A DNA stretch of 64,000 bases. Source: Prostheceraeus crozeri (lineage: Eukaryota > Platyhelminthes > Polycladida > Euryleptidae). Below the pieces are notes generated by a model. That model was not told the DNA's origin. It saw only the letters and a list, made by a program, of their open reading frames with translations, and did not search any database. The stretch spans positions 40,468 through 104,467 of the forward strand of contig CAJQUW010005215.1 of NCBI GenBank assembly GCA_907163375.1, given 5' to 3'. Shown piece after piece: positions 11,526 through 23,000 of the stretch. Position numbers and translations under genes: made by a program. Numbering within the stretch: the stretch's first letter is position 1; every line of letters starts with the position of its first letter.

Positions 11526-12137
11526 AGTAATGTATATAAGACGGTTCTAGGACAAACAAAAAATGGAAAAAATAAGGTACCCCAAAAATGCAAAAAAATG
11601 AATATATGACCGATTCAGGACAACTAAAGAGAAAATAAGATACCTCCAGAATGAGTATAGGAAATATTTCATACACTGAAAAAGAGTTTCATAAATAAAA
11701 ATAACTTTAAGGATAAAATCAAAAAAACAGTTTTAAGATCGTTGGGATTTTTTCATATTCTGAAAAGAGGTTTCAAAAATTTAAGTTGTCTCAAAATATC
11801 ACGTAATCTAAAAATTTACGTAGTCTTTTCACATAGACCAAAAAATATCAAAATATTTATTAAAAAATTGAAACCTCAAAAGTGGAAGAAACCTCAAAAA
11901 TGGAAGTAACCTCAAATATGGAAGAAACTTCGACGGGGACGACGACAACGAGAATATATCCTTCGTTATCACAATTAAAAACAAGTGAAATGGACATTGA
12001 AAAATGAATAGAGAAAAGCACAAAGATAGAGTTAGGTATATGAAAGATAAGGAATCTCAATTATTATTAAGATTAGAACATTATAAAAAATTAAGAAAGA
12101 GAAGGTCTAAAGTTAAGAATTTAACATGGAATTGATC
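11526..12137. repeat. Left terminal inverted repeat of Polinton 1
   Basis: Reverse complement of ~27541-28289. It includes copies of a GTCCTGRAYCGGTCAT-like word (reverse strand, 11540-11558 and 11606-11623). It also carries a duplicate of the 5' part of the membrane-protein gene, because the repeat runs into that coding region. The right copy is longer owing to extra tandem units. Confidence 0.9.
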
Positions 12138-12395
12138 GTGATGAGATCTCTTTTTCCTCTTACTCATCGACATAACTAAAAATCGCACTTGACAATTGTT
12201 CTCGTGATGCGGCTAATTGTCTGAGTGATCTGATGTCTATTCATTGTCTTTGTTGTTCCGTGTCATATGATATGTATACCATGCCATGACATTGTTTGGT
12301 TGGACAACACAATTAAAACTTTTTACGGAGCAGCGTGACTTCTCTCTCTCTCTCTCTCTCTTCTCTCTTTCTCTTCTCTCTCTCTCCCTCTCTCT

Positions 12396-12486
<91 letters not shown>

Positions 12487-12982
12487 CCTGTCTGTTACAG
12501 GAATATTGTATTCACAATGACATGCATTCTTTAAAACAATTGTTTGTCTTCAATGAGAATAATTTCCGTATGCTTTTAATAGAATGACCTTGAACGCTAA
12601 TGGAAATTTACACCAAAACCGTTCTGGGAGCTAGAAAAAGTGTCAGAAAGTTTGTCGACATGGCTGTCGATAAAAGTGCCGACATGGTTCGACAGTCGGT
12701 GTATTTTTCCATTCAAAATAATTTCGCATGAATGATTGTTATAGAAACCAAAAAGAATAGAAATGCACATTCATTCATTCATTTATCTTCTCTCTCTCAT
12801 ATGTCTATTGCTTTTAGATTGCATTTGTTCTTTTGTTCTTATATTGTGGAGGAGATTTCACACCCCGCATTATGCGCTATTGTCTGTGATTTGCCTCACC
12901 CCTATCAGCTGTCACAATTTTAGCAGCTGCTACACGCCAATTCTTTTGAGAAATTTCTGAAATAGATTTTATTCCATTTAAA
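12138..12982. other. Non-coding spacer inside Polinton 1, with a long CT tract
   Basis: It lies between the left terminal repeat and the protease gene. It contains a ~140-base (CT)n tract (12340-12482). Its sequence does not obviously match the corresponding spacer of Polinton 2 (54681-55430). The Ser/Leu repeat frames are microsatellite artefacts. Confidence 0.7.
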
Positions 12983-13408
12983 ATGATTAACATGACTGAG
13001 TTCTTAAAACAATACGGTAAACAAACAACTACGAATTTTGATCTAAAGAAAATTGCTAATCAATTGGGAATAAAGAATTTTCACATATTGATGAGAAATG
13101 AATTACTATTGATAGAAGATGTACCTGAAATAAATTTCGTAACAAATCTCCACACGTCAGATCAAAAAGGAGTACATTGGTCAGCAGCTTTGCCTAATAA
13201 AAATGGAGATAATTACTATTTTGACTCTTATGGACTTCCACCTACAAATGAAGTAAGAGAAATACTTGGCAATGGAACATACAATACGTTTGAAATTCAA
13301 ACACCAGGAACTACTTATTGTGGTCAATTATGTATATATGTTTTGCATAAAATACAAAAAGGAGTACCATTTCTAGATATTATGTTCGAATTGAATAAGG
13401 GAATTTAA
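12983..13408 (+). CDS. Adenain-type cysteine protease (Polinton PRO), copy 1
   Basis: 141 residues. Related to adenovirus maturation protease, which cleaves capsid precursors. The His active-site block is GVHWSA, the acidic block YYFDSYGLPP, and the Cys block YCGQLCIYVLHK. The length fits the short Polinton members of the family. The start could also be the Met three codons later. It is convergent with the integrase gene, as in Polinton 2. The frame is open. Compared with its Polinton 2 counterpart it lacks two short inserted segments that in the other copy coincide with hairpins. Confidence 0.9.
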   Translation: MINMTEFLKQYGKQTTTNFDLKKIANQLGIKNFHILMRNELLLIEDVPEINFVTNLHTSDQKGVHWSAALPNKNGDNYYFDSYGLPPTNEVREILGNGTYNTFEIQTPGTTYCGQLCIYVLHKIQKGVPFLDIMFELNKGI

Positions 13409-13478
13409 TTCTCGAAACGTTAGTTCCAATTACTGTAATTAAAGTTCGAACGAAGCTAGCTAAAGCGCCACCTAAAGG

Positions 13479-14720
13479 TTAAAGCTTGGTTATTTGTAAT
13501 TCGTTTTCATAAAATCGGCCTCTGATTTCCTCATTATCTAAATCTCTAATTTCATAAGTAATCGCATAAGTTTGATTTATTTTAGAAACTTCAAATATCT
13601 CTTTAGTCCAATAGCCAACAAAACCTTTTTCAAATTTGTTTTTATACTTAAATATTCGTACCCTATCTCCAATTTTAAATTTCGGCTTTCGCTTCTGTAA
13701 ATTCGGATTACTCTCATTCGAATAATTATTTTCGAATATTTTCTTTCGTATCAAATCAGGATCGTCAGAAGCATTCTTTGGAGTTTCTTCAATACCTGAA
13801 TGAACTTCATTATTGTACTGATCTACAATTCCTGGTAATATCTTCAACCATTTCTGATTACCTTGCTCAGTAAATTTCTTGGATATATTATTTTTCAAAG
13901 TTATATTAAACCTCTCTATTACTACAGATTTGCCAGCTTTTTCTGCGGAATAAACAGTTTCAAATAGTGGCTTAACATTTCTATTATAAAATTCAGATCC
14001 TTTATTAACGAATAGCTTCTTTGGTTTTCTATTACTTTCTTTAAAGATTTCTTCAAACGCATATTTAACTAACAGACCACTTTTGTTTTTTAAAGGCTTT
14101 GCCCAAGCGTATCGTGTATATGAATCTATAACGGTCAACCCTCTTTCATTCGGCATATTGATTAGATCAGCACTCCAAATATCATCTTTAATAAATGCTT
14201 TTACTTTCAATAGATATTTTGGTTTTCTATATTCTTTATGAATTTCGGAGGCATAAGTTTCACTATTCTCTAAACCCTGGCCGAACAATATTTTAGTTTG
14301 TAAAGCTTTTTTAACAAACATTCTTTCAATTCTTTCTCTAAATGTAGGATTATCTAATTCTTGAATCATTTTCTTATCTGCTTCATGACGAAATTTTAGG
14401 TCATGATTTCGATAAGCTAAATCATGTCTATAAGCATCTGCATCTACTCTGTTTATTGGTTTACTATTTTCTCTAGGTGTATTATCATCGTTTAATCTTA
14501 AATCTAATCTTGTACCGGGACCAGTAAAATTATGACCAGGTAAATGTTTTTCTTTCGAAAATTTACTCCAAATGAATCAAGGAAACTTTTTTAATGCTTT
14601 CTGTATGTCACCTCCTTTATAACGGTGATCATATGGATAATTTAATAAATCTAGATTCGAAATTTTTAATTTAATTAAATTTTTGGGATTTATGCAATTT
14701 GTAGAATTTGTAGAATACAT
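13479..14720 (-). pseudogene. PLA2-integrase fusion gene of Polinton 1, broken
   Basis: The amino-terminal region has a parvovirus-VP1-like phospholipase A2 module (TGPGTRLDLRL near 14510; the YRHDLAY His-Asp pair near 14410). The rest is a retroviral-type integrase (WSADLINMP first Asp; NKGSEFYNRN region; VIERFN with the Glu) with a C-terminal SH3-like DNA-binding region (FKIGDRVRIFKYKN). The integrase inserts the linear element and makes the 6-bp duplication. It is broken more than once in its first part; the integrase part remains open. See the Polinton 2 copy for the fusion evidence. Confidence 0.88.
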
Positions 14721-14740
14721 TTTAAAGATAAAAAAATATT

Positions 14741-15103
14741 CTAACTAATCATACTAGGGCTTAGATATATTCCAGAACCATCTTTAGTTTCTTTTATTTG
14801 TATCAAGTCATCAACATTGTGGATAATATTTTTAAGAACTCGTTTTCCTTCATCAACTAAATTTAATTTACTAATAAAATTATCTACTATTCCTTGCCCC
14901 CTAGCAACTTTCTCTAACTCTCTATTATGACGTTTTTGTTCTTCTAATGCTGCCTTCTCTGATTTATTTTTATTTACTGCTTGAACAGTACCAGCTGTCC
15001 CACCTGCTCCACTTCCTGCTGCTGCTATGCCACCTATTATTAGAGGAATTAATGGGAGAATTCCACCATTCTTTTCTTCTTGTAATTTAATATTCTCTAT
15101 CAT
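14741..15103 (-). CDS. Small pX-like virion protein, copy 1
   Basis: 120 residues. A hydrophobic glycine/alanine segment (NGGILPLIPLIIGGIAAAGS, ~13-32) is followed by a charged helical region and an end with GSGIYLSPSM. The GG-LP-L-PLI pattern recalls the adenovirus core peptide pX and related small Polinton proteins; the assignment is by motif only. It sits between integrase and capsid in both elements. The frame is open. A short basic peptide-like sequence precedes it (15112-15232), matching the separate 35-residue frame of Polinton 2. Confidence 0.6.
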   Translation of the reverse strand: MIENIKLQEEKNGGILPLIPLIIGGIAAAGSGAGGTAGTVQAVNKNKSEKAALEEQKRHNRELEKVARGQGIVDNFISKLNLVDEGKRVLKNIIHNVDDLIQIKETKDGSGIYLSPSMIS

Positions 15104-15341
15104 TGGTTTACTTATGTAATATTTCTTTTTGTTAATCGTAATAGTTTTAGGTGTATTTTGCCAACAATTTTACGCAGTTTTAATTCAACAGTTTTATTGT
15201 TATTATTATTATTTTTCGTTTGCGACATTTTTAATAAAAAATTTTAAGTTAAGAACAAATTTTAAGTTACCAAAAATTTTAATTGACCTATAGAACTTTT
15301 TTCAGAGGCTTTAGTCGATCAGACGAAAGGTCCTCAGGCTA
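15104..15341. other. Intergenic AT-rich spacer with a degenerate hairpin
   Basis: Contains AATTTTAAGTT-type repeats (~15238-15275) like those at 52165-52285 in Polinton 2, and a decayed copy of the GGTCC/GGCTTTAGCC hairpin pair (~15305-15340). Confidence 0.6.
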
Positions 15342-16676
15342 CTAACCTATCCTAACCATCTTTCCATCAAGAATTTCAATAGAATATTTCACATCTTCTA
15401 GCAGTAAACCATAAACCATTAATGAAGTTGTGGAATCTTTCTTTTCAATATTAATTGTTATATCACATCAATTTTTAATAATATCTTCAGATTGTGCACT
15501 TAAATCGAAACAGAAAACAGGATATAAATGTCTCCAATCTCTCGGAGTTAATTGTGGTTCAACCCCAAATTCTATACAAAGATTTCTATAAGCATCATAT
15601 CCTTCCATAAATTGATTATTGGTATCATCAAATCTTGATGGATCAATAGGATAACGTGTTTGATTTCAAGAAATTTGTAAACTTCAAATTGTATTAATAT
15701 GAAAAAGATAGTTGTTCTTATCAAAACTTGGAGAATCATTTCTTTGAAAAGTTAGCAATAAATATCTTGGAGTATTCGAAGTTCTAGTAAAATGCCAGTT
15801 AAATCTTTGTTCAGAAAAAGTTACAGAACTAGCAGTACGCTTTAGAAAATTTACTGGAAATGGTTTGTTAGTGTTTAATCTTTTTGCAATAGTTGATTCA
15901 ACCTCGAAACTAGGAGTCATATGCTTTATCCACCACTCAAGTCTATCAATTTTTAAATATGCTTTTTTTCCAGTCTTACCATAAAAGATTAATTCATTAT
16001 GTGCTGTGCGATGAATTATCAATTTAAATTTTAATTGATATGATATTTTGTCATAATCTAAATATCCGAATAATGGAGACAATGACCAATTTACTGTCTG
16101 TTTACTTTTCTTGTTAAAATCACGTCTTTCTTTATATGCACAATTGTTTGTTTTATTTAAATGATTTGCAATATTTTCTACATCTTTCGCAATTCCTGCT
16201 CCATCTGTTCCAGCGTGAGTGAAATCATCAACAATTATACCATCATTATTATCTGGAAATCAACCTTCGATTTCACACTTTCTATTATTTTCACCAATTG
16301 TTACAAATCTAAGCATTGTATCAATTACGCCTGGAGAATCACTTATTGTTTCTATATTTTGAGTTGCAACATCTAAACCCATTTGTGTAAATAATCTTGG
16401 AAAGAAATTATTCTCTAATGCAATATTATCGGTATCTGGTAATGGTGTTGTAAAATTGGCATCACTATATAAAGAATATTCACAGTGCAAAAAGGGATCA
16501 GGTAAATATAAATAGCTTTGTTGATTATCAACTTCAAAGATTAAATCTCCTCCAGTATTTACTCTACTAGAAGATCCGGGATTCATAGCAATTCTTATAT
16601 AGTCATTCTTTTTTTGATTATAACTGACGAACGGAGGATCATCTAATCTAAATTTACTTTCAATCAGGGAAGACAT
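15342..16676 (-). pseudogene. Major capsid protein (double jelly-roll type), Polinton 1, broken
   Basis: Equivalent to the PY-type capsid protein of Polintons, predicted to build hexon-like capsomers. The first part has FEVDNQQSYLYLPDPFL and ENNFFPRLFTQMGLDV; the later part has PLFGYLDYDKISYQLKFKLI and a DRLEWWIKH block. The overall span of ~445 codons suits a double jelly-roll. It is broken in several places. It matches the Polinton 2 gene at 50802 closely along its length. Confidence 0.85.
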
Positions 16677-16750
16677 TTTTATAAAAAATAATTTGACTTT
16701 TTTGTTTTTTCTAAAAGTAATTTTCTTAGGATTCCTTTTTAGAATATATT

Positions 16751-17195
16751 TTAGAATTTTGCTAAAACCATTACCTCTTATTTCTTCAATTGATTTCTCC
16801 TCATGTTTACTATCAGCTGCTATGTTAGCAATTTTGTTTTTTGCTTCCTCTGAGAGTTTTTTAATTTTTTTTAGTTCTTCAGAATCATTCTTAAGTTTAC
16901 GAATAGTTTCTAGTTGTTTTAATTGGTTTTGAGACTTAACAGCATTTCATATTGCACTAGCTGTACTACCTATAGCAGCTGCTCCTTTTGCAGCAGATGT
17001 AATTAAATCTTTATTATTTTTGATAACATCAACGATACTTCCTATATCATCACTGATGCCAGAAAATATACCAGCTCCTTCTTTTTGAATAGTTTCTACA
17101 ATGTTATAATGGTAAACAGATTTCATAGATGGTTCATGGGCAATATTTTTATTTGAAGCAAAATTTTTAAGATTGTGTTTATAAATTATAGGCAT
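16751..17195 (-). pseudogene. pVI-like minor virion protein, Polinton 1, broken
   Basis: The N-terminus MPIIYKHNLKNFASNKNIAH and an amphipathic stretch (GAGIFSGI, then a KDLITSAAKGAAAIGS segment) match the 163-residue protein of Polinton 2 (50107-50598). By position and amphipathic character it resembles adenovirus protein VI, a cement and membrane-lytic protein. That is an analogy, not proven homology. Confidence 0.6.
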
Positions 17196-17227
17196 TTTTT
17201 AGGATTAAATTTGACTTTAGGGGGAAA

Positions 17228-18118
17228 TCATTTACGTTGATGATTAAGATTTACGTGTGTGAATGGACAACAACCGCGTGATAACTTTATTAATTTTCTG
17301 TTGCACTTTTCTATTGCGTCAAGCAGCGTGTGATGTACGTTAATTTCTTTTCTATTAACTTGCATTTTCTCCTGATTCATCTTCAACGCCGTTTTAAGTG
17401 CATTCAATTGAACTTTAAGAACATCTAACTGATTTTTAACAGCATCTAATTGTTCTTTATTTCCTTTATAATTTTTCTTTAATTCATTTTCTAAATTGAT
17501 TTTAAGAGTTTTCATATTATCAACTTTTTGATTTAGTGAGTTTACTTCATTAATTATTCTATTCATCTTTTTCATTTGTTCAGTAATTTTAGAACTTAAT
17601 TCATCAACACTTTTTTGGAACGTAGCTTGTAACTTATTTAAATTTTGAAAAATTTTTTTAAGAAGTCTTTCTAATTCATTTTCTAATTGTTCTTTCAATA
17701 GTTGTATCTGATGTTTATTTTTAATGACTGCAGATTCTAACTTTATTAAAAGTAATATTAAAATTTTTAATTGTTCTGAATATTTTTTAAAAAGTTTTGC
17801 TATATTTACTTCTAGCTCTCTATCCTTTTTATCAAGTTTTAATAATTTTTCGTTTAATGATTTGTCATTAATTTTAAGCAACTTTAATTCATTCATCAGT
17901 GGAACCAAAACATCATTTATATATTTTCCTTTTAAGTCATTAATTTGCGTATCAACATATTGTTTATTCGTTAATTCTGTATTTTGTTGCGGGAGAATAG
18001 AAAGATGTAATGGGCCAGATAAAACGTCTCCAGTTTTCATGATATAATTTTCTATTTCTATTTCAGATTCATGATTATTCGGGATACATGCACCTCCACC
18101 AACATTTGGTAACATCAT
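17228..18118 (-). CDS. Coiled-coil fibre-like protein, copy 1
   Basis: 296 residues. The N-terminal quarter carries a phage tail-fibre-type motif (MKTGDVLSGPLHL, then ELTNKQYVDTQI, ~27-60). The rest is a long heptad-rich Leu/Lys/Asn coiled coil. The end differs from copy 2. It is probably a trimeric capsid spike or receptor-binding stalk, inferred from the motif, coiled coil and position beside the pVI-like gene. It diverges from the next gene, with ~45 bases between start codons. The frame is open. Confidence 0.7.
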   Translation of the reverse strand: MMLPNVGGGACIPNNHESEIEIENYIMKTGDVLSGPLHLSILPQQNTELTNKQYVDTQINDLKGKYINDVLVPLMNELKLLKINDKSLNEKLLKLDKKDRELEVNIAKLFKKYSEQLKILILLLIKLESAVIKNKHQIQLLKEQLENELERLLKKIFQNLNKLQATFQKSVDELSSKITEQMKKMNRIINEVNSLNQKVDNMKTLKINLENELKKNYKGNKEQLDAVKNQLDVLKVQLNALKTALKMNQEKMQVNRKEINVHHTLLDAIEKCNRKLIKLSRGCCPFTHVNLNHQRK

Positions 18119-18163
18119 TTTTTAAACAGTAAAAAAATAATTTTTTCTGATAAAAATAAAAAA

Positions 18164-19885
18164 ATGGAAATGAGTCAAATGTGCCAAATTATGAATCCTA
18201 AGTCAGAGCTCTATGATAGTAAATATCAGTGTACGGATTGTTTAAAAACAAAAAAAATGTGTTTAGGTTGTCAAAAAATTATATTGGAGAAAAAAATGGA
18301 AAAAGGAAATTTAGAAAAATTATATTCGCCCGTATCATCCTGTTCTTCTTATTCGACGATATCATCGAGATTTGAAAATAAATGTTTTGATAATAATAGT
18401 AATAATCCATGTATAGATATTAATCTTTTTTTTGAATTACAAGCTAAAATATTTAAAGAACAAACTAAAGGTTAACCTAAAGGTTTTTGGAAACAAATTA
18501 TTGTATATTTCCAGGTGAACCATTTATTAAATTTATGGATATTGTAAGTAAATATAATGATGTTGCATATGTAGAACTGAATAAAGAAAATATGGTTATC
18601 ATAGGGTATAATAGTGTATATGGGTTAATTAGAGCGGTTTTACCAATTAGTAATATTGATTGGATTGAAACTAAAACTATCAATCATATCAACATTAGAG
18701 AATTAGTAAAAAACTTAAAATCTTTCTCAAAATCTAAAATTAGATTATTTGTTGATGAATTAAAGCAATATAATATTCATATTGAAAGTAAAAAACATAA
18801 TAATGAATTATTATGTCAAGTATATTATAGAGATACTGTTTATAAAAGAGAAATGGTAGAAATGTCCCAAAGATAGGATAATGATACATATGTGGGATTC
18901 TATTCTAATTTTAACATCAATTTATTAAAATCTTATATAAATGGTTTAGCACAACAAGAAAAAATTTATATGTGGACAACACCTTATACTATTAACAATA
19001 ACCATAATCATAATCATAATAATAATAATCCTGTGCATCATATTGAAGAATCTGATAATAATGATGATAATAATGATAATAATAAAGATAATAATGATTC
19101 TAATACAGTAAAACAAATAAATAATAAAATTACTAGTAATTATTAAAATTTATATCTCAACATGATATTAATACTACATATAATCAAAATTTATCTAAAT
19201 TTCATTTTTTAACAATTGAAAATAATAATAATGGAATAGTTGAAGATACTATTAGACAACTATGTGTTGGGTCTGCAAAATTTAAATTAGGAGTTACATC
19301 TAATCAATTTAAAATTTTATCACCTTTAATAAAAACTAAAAATGATTCAGATTATGGTGGTGTTATTAAATTTCCCAATAGAGATCAAAGACCAATATTT
19401 TTCTCTATTATATTATTATCAGATAATAAATATAATTTGGAATTAGATATTCCTATCAGAGAATGTCATCCTATACCAAAAAGTGTAATTTATAATGTTG
19501 ATGAAGAACCAATAGTTAGTGAAAATAAATTCAAATAATCTTTTAATAAGACTTTATATGATAAAGAAAATAAAATAACTAAAGAACGTGATATTATACG
19601 TGAAATATTTCATTATCTTCCTAATTATTATTCTAGTCATGAAATTAATGTTACAAAAGAAATGTATGCTGACCGTGATAAAGAAATATATTATTTTATT
19701 TCACATTATGATAAAACGGTAATTCATTGTATACATTTAAATGTCGGAGAATATAAAAATACTATCCCTTATTTGAAAGAAATTAATAATATTAAAAAAT
19801 TTGATATTGAAGTTTTAGAAATTATAAAAAAACAATTAGAGACAAAATATTCTATAAATAAATTTTTAGATGTAATAAAGTTTTA
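18164..19885 (+). pseudogene. Unassigned Polinton gene (possible sliding-clamp-like fold), copy 1, broken
   Basis: Homologous to 47712-49040 in Polinton 2. The start has a CTDCLKTKKMCLGC double CxxC that the other copy lacks. Then come a Ser-rich part, a conserved block (FPGEPFIKFMDIVSKYN, AYVELNKENMVIIG, IRAVLPISNIDWIE, INIRELVKNLKSFSKSK), an Asn/Asp low-complexity linker and a second block (KFKLGVTSNQFKIL, GGVIKF). The alternating strand pattern reminds me of PCNA-like processivity factors, but I cannot demonstrate it. It is broken in several places. It lies upstream of the polymerase on the same strand here, but opposite to the polymerase in Polinton 2. Confidence 0.5.
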
Positions 19886-19956
19886 GATGTAATAAAATTT
19901 TGATATGTAATGAAATTTTTAGATGCAATAAATTTTTAGATGTAATAAAAAATTAT
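19862..19956. repeat. AT-rich tandem repeats (TTTTAGATGTAATAAA type)
   Basis: About five imperfect copies of TTTTAGATGTAATAAA. The reverse complement, TTTATTACATCTAAAA, is repeated at the equivalent site in Polinton 2 (47507-47660). Located between the unassigned gene and the polymerase. May be a transcription end or replication signal; function unknown. Confidence 0.8.
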
Positions 19957-20036
19957 TATTCCCACGTGTCATCATTTGATATTAAAATGTCTATATCTAA
20001 AATTAAAACACAAATTTTTTCTTTAAAAAACAAATA

Positions 20037-23000
20037 ATGGAAAATACCAAGTTTTATTGTGCCTTATGTAAAAGACAGTTACAAACAAAAAGAAGTTATC
20101 AATCTCATTTAAAAAGTATAATGCATTTACAAAATGAAGATCGAGCTTATGAGGGAAATATATCAAAATTAAATAATTACAAAAACTATCTAGATACATT
20201 ACCTACTGATATAAAAGTTAAAAAAATATTTGATGATTATTCACATTCGGAATATAAAAAAGTTTTTAATAGTGAAGATTTTTTTGGTGAAATCGAAGGA
20301 TCTAGTACTTCGCCCGAAACAGATAAAAGATATTTATTCAATGAAACTGACGAAACTGAGAAAACCGACGAAGCTGTAACAGATACAAAATATTTATTTG
20401 ATGAGTCTGTTGAACATAATGAAGCCGATGAAACCTTTTATGATGTACTCATATTAACAAACTTCTATAATATATTTAAGAAATCTTTTAAATGTTATAT
20501 GAATGTAGAAGTACTCTATACAAAAACTGGATCCGATGGAATGACTGAAGAAATAATACAAGGGCATTTTACACAGACACAAGAAATTCATAATGTAAAT
20601 GATATACAACCCATATTTGAAACAATGATAAATATATTGAAAGATGCTTTAGCTGAAGTTCAGTTTGCGTGAATCTGGTTGGAGATTTATTGCAATACTA
20701 TCTAAGAAAATAACAATTGACAAATATGAAAATAATACTGATGGTAGTTACATACCCCTTCCTTTCAGTTCTCCACAAATTATCAACATACAGAATGAAG
20801 ATGAATATTGTTTTCTGTGGAGTGTTATAGCACATTTACATCGTGCAATATATCACAAAGAAAGACTAAGTCATTATAATAAAGAAGAATATATAAATGA
20901 ACTTGATCTTTCTGATGACTTAGATGAAGGTCCGTATAATTATAATAAATTAATGAAGTTTCATAAAAAGAATAAAAATCTAATAGAAGTAAATGTTTTT
21001 GAATTAAATGTGAAGTATATTTCTATTGGTGATGTTGCTCCCCTATATCCCGGAGATATTGAAGTTAATAACATTGTTTATAACAACTTTAAAGAATTTT
21101 ATTTGAAAAACAAAAATTTATGCCAAACAGAAATAGTATACAATGAAAGAGGAAATTACATGCATCATAATATTATTTACAAAGGAATTGTAATATGTAC
21201 TGAAAAATATGAAATTATAAAAACATTATCACCAATAATGATTAATCACAATAATTGTAAAGGACATGGATTTCCCTATGAGTATGAAACAGAATATTCA
21301 TCTCTATCATCAGAATATAGACATAAATTAGAGATGTTACCGCAACTATATAAAAAACAATATCAACAAGAATATCAACAAGAGTTACAAATGTTACATA
21401 ATCAATATCAACAAGAAGAAACTATATTATTTCACAAATATATTGAAGACGAAAGGAATCTTGAAGATGAAGAATATTTTAAATTATTATACATAATCAA
21501 CCAACAATACTCAATTCAATGAACTAGAATGTCATCCAAAAAATCTGCAACAATATAAAAAATATTGTCACCAAAAAAATCTAAAAGAATATATTAAGAG
21601 TAAAAATATATTAAGTAAGGAATATCGCGAACAATATGAATAACAATGTCGAAAACATTACGAAGAACAATTTCAAAAAATATATCAAGAACAATATCAA
21701 GAACAGCTAGGAATATTACAACAGGAATATCAACAAAAGTTAAAAATGTTAAAGCATCAGTTAATGCAACCAGCACAAGCGAATATACTATATTATCAAG
21801 GTCATTACATATTGTGTAAAGATATTTCTATATTTACAAAAACTTCAGATAATGCTAATTTTCCTTGTCTCCAATGTATGACGAGCTTTAGAACTAAAGA
21901 AGAAATGAATAGACATTTGGAGAATTGTCAACAAAATGAAGCGGTTAATAATACTTTTACTACAGAAGATTATTTAGTATATAATAAATGGTATTACAAA
22001 AATAAAGTACCCTTTATTATATATTGTGATTTTGAAGCATATAATGTTAACATGACACAAAGTTCTGGTAAGCATTTGCTTGAACAAAACCATTATGTTG
22101 GGGAATGTACATTCATTCAAATTATCCTGAATTATTTAAATCAGAATATTATCAATACTATGGTGAAGATAGTTCAGAAATGTTTACAAAGAATATAGAA
22201 GAATTACAAAAATATTTTTCACAATTGATTAAAACAAATAAACCATTGCTTCCATTAACGTATGACCAATTAGTAGAAATTTGATAATGAAAAAAATTGT
22301 TATTACTGTGGAAAAGAATATACAACTTATAAAGTAAAAGATCATGATCATCTAAATGGATTATATAGAGGTGAAGCACATAATTCTTGTAATCTTAATG
22401 CTAATAAATTTAGATATAACTTTGTACCTGTATATTTCTACAATGGCTCTAAATATGATTTCCATTTAATAATAAAAGATCTATTCTCATCTGAAAAATT
22501 ACAACAACTAAGAACAAACGTACTATGTCAAACAGAAGAAGAATATTTTTCAATGCAATTTGGTGTATTAGAATATTAGATGCATTTAGATTTTTTAATC
22601 CTTATTCATTAGAGTTCATGGGAAACACTTTGAAACCTGAACAATGTAAAATATTAAATAAATATAATTTAAAACCTTTAAAAGGTATTTTTCCCTACGA
22701 ATATTTAACTGGAGATATAGATAGAATAAATGAAATAATGCAAGAACATCAACTTTCTTCACGCGATAGACTTAAATCAACATTAAAACAATCACAACTA
22801 TCTGAAGAAGATTATGCAGAAGCTGAAAAAAATTGGAAAGAGTTAAATTGTAGAACAATGTATGATTATACAATGAAATATCTTCAGATAGATGTATTAA
22901 TCCTTGCTGATCTTTTTGAAAACTTTCGTGACATGTGTTTAGAATATTATGGAATAGATCCATGTTATTGTTATTCTACACCAGGTTTAACATGGTTAGC

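Noticed and set aside
12286-12534. Ser-Leu repeat proteins
   Set aside because: Artefact of the (CT)n tract.
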